64,000 nt of DNA from Pleurostoma richardsiae. Lineage: Eukaryota > Ascomycota > Sordariomycetes > Calosphaeriales > Pleurostomataceae. Shown piece by piece: positions 59,381 through 64,000 of this stretch. Numbering within the stretch: the first letter of the stretch is position 1; each line of letters starts with the position of its first letter. The notes beneath the pieces are model-generated. The model did not search any database, had not been told where the DNA came from, and saw only the letters and a list, made by a program, of their open reading frames with translations. The translations under genes were made by a program, and so were the position numbers. Where the stretch lies: NCBI GenBank assembly GCA_030052745.1, contig JANBVO010000002.1:1364001-1428000 (forward strand). The letters are read 5' to 3'.

Positions 59381-59985
59381 TGGGTGTGCGGTCATCATCG
59401 TCGTCTTTTGGAACTATTGTACAAGTAGTGTGTATATCATTCCGGCAGCCGTTTTTGAAGGACCATTTCACACGGACTGCTTTCCTCGCTTCCTCGCGGC
59501 GTAGGGGACCACAAGCATCTATCCCTTTGGTTCACCGATTTGGACGTTTTCTGGGGAATAGCTTCAGCTTGAACTCTATGGCATGAGGAGCATGCGTTTA
59601 GAGAGGCTGGAAACCGAAATTCGCATTAGCAACTTCTAGGGGCGTCTGGATGGCTGCGACTGCATCATCGGAATTTGGGGAAGGGGTCCGGGGAGGACCG
59701 AAGGCCCCAGTCAGGTTAATTGCACGGGCTACATGAGGATACATCGTGCTCGACGGATGGAAACAGCAGCCGCTGCTGAATCAGTGGCGAGTACCATGTC
59801 ATGTGTCGTGTATTATAATACGTAGAAGCCCGGAGATATTCACAACCTTTGAGAACCGCTCAGTATACCATTATTCTCATCCCCCTGAGAGGCTCGTCGG
59901 AATCTCAAAACTTTTCCTTAAAAGACAAATGCAAACTCCTTGCCAAAGCCGTGTCGCAAGTGAACGAGAGACCTCCTAACACCCG
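59381..59985. other. Convergent 3' intergenic region
   Basis: This lies between the stops of the zinc-finger gene and the flavoprotein gene. No gene is recognised. Confidence 0.55.
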
Positions 59986-61207
59986 TTACTCATTGAGTCC
60001 CAGCCTCTCTTCAAGAATTTCTACAATCTCCCTCCAATCCCTCATCGCCCCTGTGCCACCCAGGAATAATCAGCAACACATTCACCAAACCAGAAAGGGC
60101 GGGCAGGAACACAAAAGACTCACCGATTCCCACATCCCCGCAGGCCAGCGCCTTGCTGTCCTGCCACCTGACGACCTCGACCCAGCCCTGCTGCTGCTGC
60201 TGCCGCCCCTCACCACCATCTCCGTTGGCCGCGTCCCCTCCCTCGCCGCCGCGGCCGACGCCCCAGTCCTCCTCGAGCACGCGCAGCTGCCGCGCCGTGA
60301 TCGGGTGCCGGGCCATGGCGCTGTTCATGGCGGGCGCGACGAGGATGCGCTTGGGCCGGCCGCGGAACAGGCCGTCGATGGCGCCGTCCGCGTCCCACGC
60401 GCGGACGACCGAGGTGAGGATTCCATCGCAGAGGCCGTTGACGATCTTGGCCATGGTGTTGGCGGAGAGGGGCACGATGGCGAGGAGGTCGGCCCAGCCT
60501 GGGAAGGGGAGTCAGTAATACTGTTAGGGACCCTCTGGAGGGACGGGGGGAAAGGGGGTTTCCTTACGTCGCAGCTCGATGTGCAGGATCGGGGCTCCGC
60601 GCCGCCAGGGCTCAGCCCACTCTGCTTCATCTCCGTAGACGGCGTCCACGTTGGGGAGGTGTAGGAGGGAGGAGACAGTGGGCTGTTCTTTAGATTGGCC
60701 CTGTTGTTACAGATCGCTGGTCAGTGTTTTTTCCCCCTCGGTTCATGAAGGGGAAAAGGGGCATCAACGAGGCTCTGAGGTTCGTTCAAAGACCTCTTTA
60801 TGAGCCGCTATGCCGCAAGTTCTCATTCCTCAAACTCAGGGGCTGCAAAGAAAGCTGATGGGACTCACGGCGAGGAACTGCCGCGCCGACTTGGTGAGGA
60901 TGATACGGATGGATAGCCTGCCATGGTGCTTGGCGAGGGCCTTGACGATCTCCGGGATCTTGATAGTCGCTACACTGCCCGAGGCGGCCAGGAGCAGGTG
61001 GACCTTGCCATCGTCCCTGGCCGCTGCGAGGGCGGCGACCGAGTTGCGCTGGGAGCGCTCGTAGTGCGCGTCGTGACCGTTACCCACAGCCTGGAGCATG
61101 GTTGTTTCTTCGGTGTCGGCTCCCAGAGTTGTGGTGCTTATACCAGTGGGTTGAGACGAGAAGGACTGTGTCTGTGATGCCTCAGGAGGTGGTACTGAGG
61201 AGCTCAT
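59986..61207 (-). CDS. Phosphopantothenoylcysteine decarboxylase (HFCD flavoprotein)
   Basis: Four exons (61207-60869, 60700-60568, 60498-60124, 60050-59986) join in frame to 303 residues. The enzyme decarboxylates phosphopantothenoylcysteine to phosphopantetheine in coenzyme A synthesis, using FMN. HFCD-family marks are HLLLAASGSVATIKIPEIVK near residue 70, the region ILHIELRRWADLLAIVPLSA with the catalytic-type His, the FMN-binding ILVAPAMNSAMARHP, and KALACGDVGIGAM with the active-site Cys flap. A low-complexity insert (GGEGGDAANGDGGEGRQQQQ) lies between the last two and is probably a loop. With both the catalytic His and Cys kept, it should be an active decarboxylase rather than only a Hal3-type phosphatase inhibitor, though fungal members can do both. 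The 65-residue N-terminal tail is Ser/Thr-rich. Confidence 0.92.
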
Positions 61208-62121
61208 TTATGCGAGCTCGGACGCAGTTGTTGTGGATGGGATGTGAGTAAGGACCTCAGTATGGCAGCAGCGACGCCGGCGCCCGGTCAGCCAGTTACG
61301 AGCCAGTTCTGCTCGGCGAGGCTGTCACCGTACAGATTCGAGTCGCCTGAGCAGGCAGAGGAACGTGACGGGGTGCAGCGTTGCTGACGAACGGGTTACT
61401 GGATCTGCAGGTTCCGGCTGGTTGATCAGTCGACTCCGGGGCCAAGATCGGAGGTGCTGCAGTGCGACCTGGAGCTGGATCCCGGGCGTCAAGGGAGGGT
61501 GGCAGGGGGTGCGATCAGGTTGGCTGTGGGCGCGTGCTCTCCTTGTGGTACGATCGATCAGAGTCTCTTCTGTTGGCTGCTTTGCTTCGGCACCGGATAG
61601 CGGATGGCGGGGTCGAACGGCTTCACAGGTTGCTGCAGCTCCAGTGCCCCGGCAGCCGAGGCCCCCACAGACGCCGGTGGGTGTGGATTATTGAGCAAGA
61701 TCCGCCCGGTCCGATCTACCTGCCGGACGAATAGGTAGAGTGCCCTTCAGTTGAGAGAGGATCGGGTTGAACAGTCTAGCAATACAGATGAGCTTCCAAG
61801 GGACTTCAGGTGTGTTAGATAGAAAGACTCGGGAGTAGGAAGAGCCACAAGGACCATCTCTTATGCGCTTCTTTGTGCACTTCCTCGCCATAACGTAAAC
61901 CCACCGGTGGGAGTCACTGAACGACGACGTGTGGCGTCGCGAGCTCGCGCCACACCAAAAGACACAATCCGATTAGATGCCGGCAGATTTACATCATCCG
62001 CTTTTCGTCCACTTCTTTCGCTGTGATTAAAAATCGGCGACTCCTCAACGCCCTTGCGCCCTTCCCGACCTTCGACGAACAGAACAGACCGTCCTGCTGC
62101 CCTGGTGAGAGTCTAGACACA
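61208..62121. other. Divergent intergenic region (0.9 kb)
   Basis: Shared promoter space for the flavoprotein gene and GRX5. A 109-codon ORF (61365-61694) has no recognisable features and is probably chance. Confidence 0.5.
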
Positions 62122-62812
62122 ATGTTTTCGCGATCTTTAATATCATCGGTATGTTCCGCGCCTCGTTCCCTTGACCAAACCCCGTCCTTCCTGCACGGCT
62201 GCTGACCCGGGTTCTTCCTCCAGCAACTGCTCCGGCAGGCCGCCAGGCCCGCCGCCGCCGCGCGCCTCTCCTACGCCTCCCCGATCGCCTCCCTCCAGCT
62301 CTCTCTCGCGCAGCAGCGGCGGCTACTGTCGGACCACACGCGCGAGGCCATTGACAAGGCTGTCGCCTCCGCGCCGGTCGTGCTGTTCATGAAAGGCACC
62401 CCCGAGACGCCGCAGTGCGGCTTCTCGCGCGCCAGCATCCAGATCCTCGGCCTGCAGGGCGTCGACCCTGCCAAGTTCGCGGCGTTCAATGTGCTCGAGG
62501 ACGCAGAGCTGCGGCAAGGTACGTTCCATCACCCTACAGAAACAGCTACGTGTTCCGCCCGGGGATGGGATTTTGGCAGATTAGCAGGCTGACCGTGCTC
62601 GGTGGCAAATAGGAATCAAGGAGTACTCGGACTGGCCCACGATCCCGCAGCTGTATGTTGACAAGGAGTTCGTCGGCGGATGCGACATCCTGGTGTCGAT
62701 GCACCAGAACGGCGAGCTGGCGAAGCTGCTGGAGGAGAAGAAGGTGCTCGCACCTGCAGAGCCCGCCGAGGCGGAGGCGGGGGCGGAGGCTGAGAGCTCG
62801 AAGAAGGAGTAG
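62122..62812 (+). CDS. GRX5: Mitochondrial monothiol glutaredoxin
   Basis: Three exons (62122-62148, 62224-62518, 62613-62812) join in frame to 173 residues. Residues 1-45 ([20 protein letters not shown], then Arg/Ser/Ala/Leu-rich) form a mitochondrial presequence. The monothiol core reads [20 protein letters not shown], with the CGFS active site at 74-77, then [20 protein letters not shown] and [20 protein letters not shown], the glutathione-binding segments. Grx5 carries a 2Fe-2S cluster with glutathione and passes it on in mitochondrial iron-sulphur assembly. The Ala/Glu-rich tail ([19 protein letters not shown]) extends the usual fold. Introns of 75 and 94 bp have donors GTATGT and GTACGT. 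Confidence 0.96.
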
Positions 62813-63045
62813 AGAAGAGCAATAGCACGGGGCGATTACAGAACGGAGGCGTCATGGATTGGTGGTTTTCATGGCTGTGTATGAATTTGGGGGCTTCTGT
62901 GTACAACAGCAAGAGGTCTTGAGACACTTAACAAGCGCCGTCGCATGAGCTTTGGGCGCGGCTGCTGAATCGGTTATAAATCACCTATTATGTACATATG
63001 ACAGGATTTTCCTTCGCCTTTGCGGGAGTCCATCTGCGGCTCCCC

Positions 63046-64000
63046 TCAAGCTGGGTATGCAGCACCATCACCTCTCATATCGCTGCCCGCGGACCACACG
63101 CCCGTCTTGTCGACGGGATCGACCGTCCACCGGATGATCTGGCCCCTGCCGAACATGGCCCGGCCCATGCCCGTGACGACCTCCACGTTGTGGCCCAGCT
63201 TGCGCAGGCCCTCCACCGTCTCGGCGGGCATGCCCTCCTCCACGTAAACGGTGCGGTCGAAGACGTTGCCCGCCTCGGGCATGCCGGCTCCGATGCACAC
63301 GCGCGGCGCGTCGAGGGCCTGCTGCGGGTTCAGCCCGCCGACGATCTGGCCCAGCAGCGTCTGCACATGGCCCTGGGGCTGCATGAAGCCGCCCATGACG
63401 CCGAAGACGCTGTGCAGCGAGCCGTCGGCCAGGTTGGTGACCAGGCCGGGGATGATGGTGTGGTAGGGCCGCTTGCGCGGGGCGATGACGTTGGGGTGGC
63501 CGGCGTCGAGGCTGAAGTTCGCGCCACGGTTCTGCAGCGTGAAGCCGCACCCCTTGGGGATGATGCTGGTGCCGAAGCCGCCGTAGTTGGAGTTGATGAA
63601 GGAGATGGCGTTGCCCTGCGCGTCGGACACGGCGAAGTACACCGTGTCGCTGCTCTGCAGCGCCGGCGACTTGTAGGGGTCGCCGTGGCTCAGGATGTCG
63701 GACGCCCTGGCCGGGTCGAACAGCTTGGCGCGCTCGCCGAGGTACGCCTTGGAGACGAGCTCGGACGAGGGCACCTTGACGACGTTGGGGTCGGTCACGT
63801 ACCAGCTGGCGTCGGCGAAGGCGATGCGCAGCGCCTCGACGATGGCGTGCAGGTAAGGGGCGCTGTTGTGCTCCTCCGGCGTGAAGGTCGGGATGGCGCC
63901 CTGCTCCTCCAGCTCCTGGATGATGCCCAGCGCCATGAGCGCCACGATGCCCTGCCCGTTGGGCGGGTGCTCCCACAGCTCCACCCCGGCGTCCTCGCCG
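63046..64000 (-). CDS. Gamma-glutamyltransferase family protein, YwrD type (5' end outside window)
   Basis: About 318 C-terminal residues are visible; the frame is open to the right edge. The segment SSDTVYFAVSDAQGNAISFI marks the start of the small subunit of an Ntn hydrolase, where the Thr after Asp aligns with the self-cleavage nucleophile of gamma-glutamyltransferases. Further marks are NYGGFGTSIIPKGCGFTLQN, RGANFSLDAGHPNVIAPRKR, YHTIIPGLVT, FGVMGGFMQPQGHVQTLLG and GLNPQQALDAPR. This pattern resembles bacterial YwrD-like members more than the classical glutathione hydrolases, whose motif is TTH-x-x-V-x-D. It may act on gamma-glutamyl or related amide substrates. No signal peptide can be judged because the N-terminus is missing. 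The gene is very GC-rich, which yields a 302-codon frame-shifted shadow ORF on the same strand. Confidence 0.9.
   Translation of the reverse strand, partial: GEDAGVELWEHPPNGQGIVALMALGIIQELEEQGAIPTFTPEEHNSAPYLHAIVEALRIAFADASWYVTDPNVVKVPSSELVSKAYLGERAKLFDPARASDILSHGDPYKSPALQSSDTVYFAVSDAQGNAISFINSNYGGFGTSIIPKGCGFTLQNRGANFSLDAGHPNVIAPRKRPYHTIIPGLVTNLADGSLHSVFGVMGGFMQPQGHVQTLLGQIVGGLNPQQALDAPRVCIGAGMPEAGNVFDRTVYVEEGMPAETVEGLRKLGHNVEVVTGMGRAMFGRGQIIRWTVDPVDKTGVWSAGSDMRGDGAAYPA

Noticed and set aside
63068-63976. 302-codon ORF in another frame of the gamma-glutamyltransferase
   Set aside because: Ala/Arg/Gly/His-rich frame-shift reading of a very GC-rich gene.

Overview
This window looks like a nuclear chromosomal segment from a filamentous ascomycete (Pezizomycotina), most likely a Sordariomycete. 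Most genes carry short introns of about 55-150 bp with GTRNGT-like donors, CTRAC-like branch points close to the acceptor, and YAG acceptors. The proteins include mould-type families: a filamentous-type class I chitin synthase, an ARP1/ro-4 centractin that matches the remembered Neurospora protein closely, a LaeA-like methyltransferase and a very long disordered septal/leashin-like protein. I found no rRNA, no convincing tRNA, no CRISPR array and no recognisable large transposon.

Layout. 0-3 kb: the 3' end of a SCY1-like pseudokinase gene converges on LST8. 3-17 kb is gene-poor: one small Cys-rich protein (7.3-7.8 kb) and one FHA-domain, tail-anchored protein (11.2-13.7 kb), separated by multi-kilobase non-coding DNA. 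17-29 kb: an IFRD-type HEAT-repeat protein, the ~1800-residue low-complexity protein, and an atypical short-chain dehydrogenase. 32-39 kb: a Par32/DUF3602 protein, ARP1 (dynactin) and an eight-exon methyltransferase. 40-49 kb: a 93-residue mitochondrial-type membrane protein, homoserine kinase (THR1) with Gcn4/CPC1-type sites upstream, and chitin synthase with a probable GC-AG first intron. 49-61 kb: SLY1, a 1499-residue CCCH zinc-finger protein with an RVTW phosphatase-docking motif (PNUTS-like candidate), and a PPC-decarboxylase-type flavoprotein. 62-64 kb: mitochondrial monothiol glutaredoxin GRX5 and the 3' part of a YwrD-type gamma-glutamyltransferase that runs off the right edge.

The genes are mostly unrelated housekeeping and hyphal-biology functions, as usual on a fungal chromosome arm: vesicle traffic (SCY1-like, SLY1), TOR signalling (LST8, Par32-like), dynein/dynactin transport (ARP1), cell wall and septum (chitin synthase, leashin-like protein), amino-acid and cofactor synthesis (THR1, PPCDC) and mitochondrial function (GRX5, small membrane protein). 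No biosynthetic cluster is evident around the methyltransferase. Exon models were built by hand from splice signals, reading frame and recalled homologues; each joins in frame, but none was tested against transcripts. The most interesting points are an FHA protein with two tandem SUMO-interacting-like motifs and a membrane tail, the PNUTS-like zinc-finger protein, the GC-AG intron in chitin synthase, and a recurrent TACCTAGGTA palindrome in non-coding DNA.
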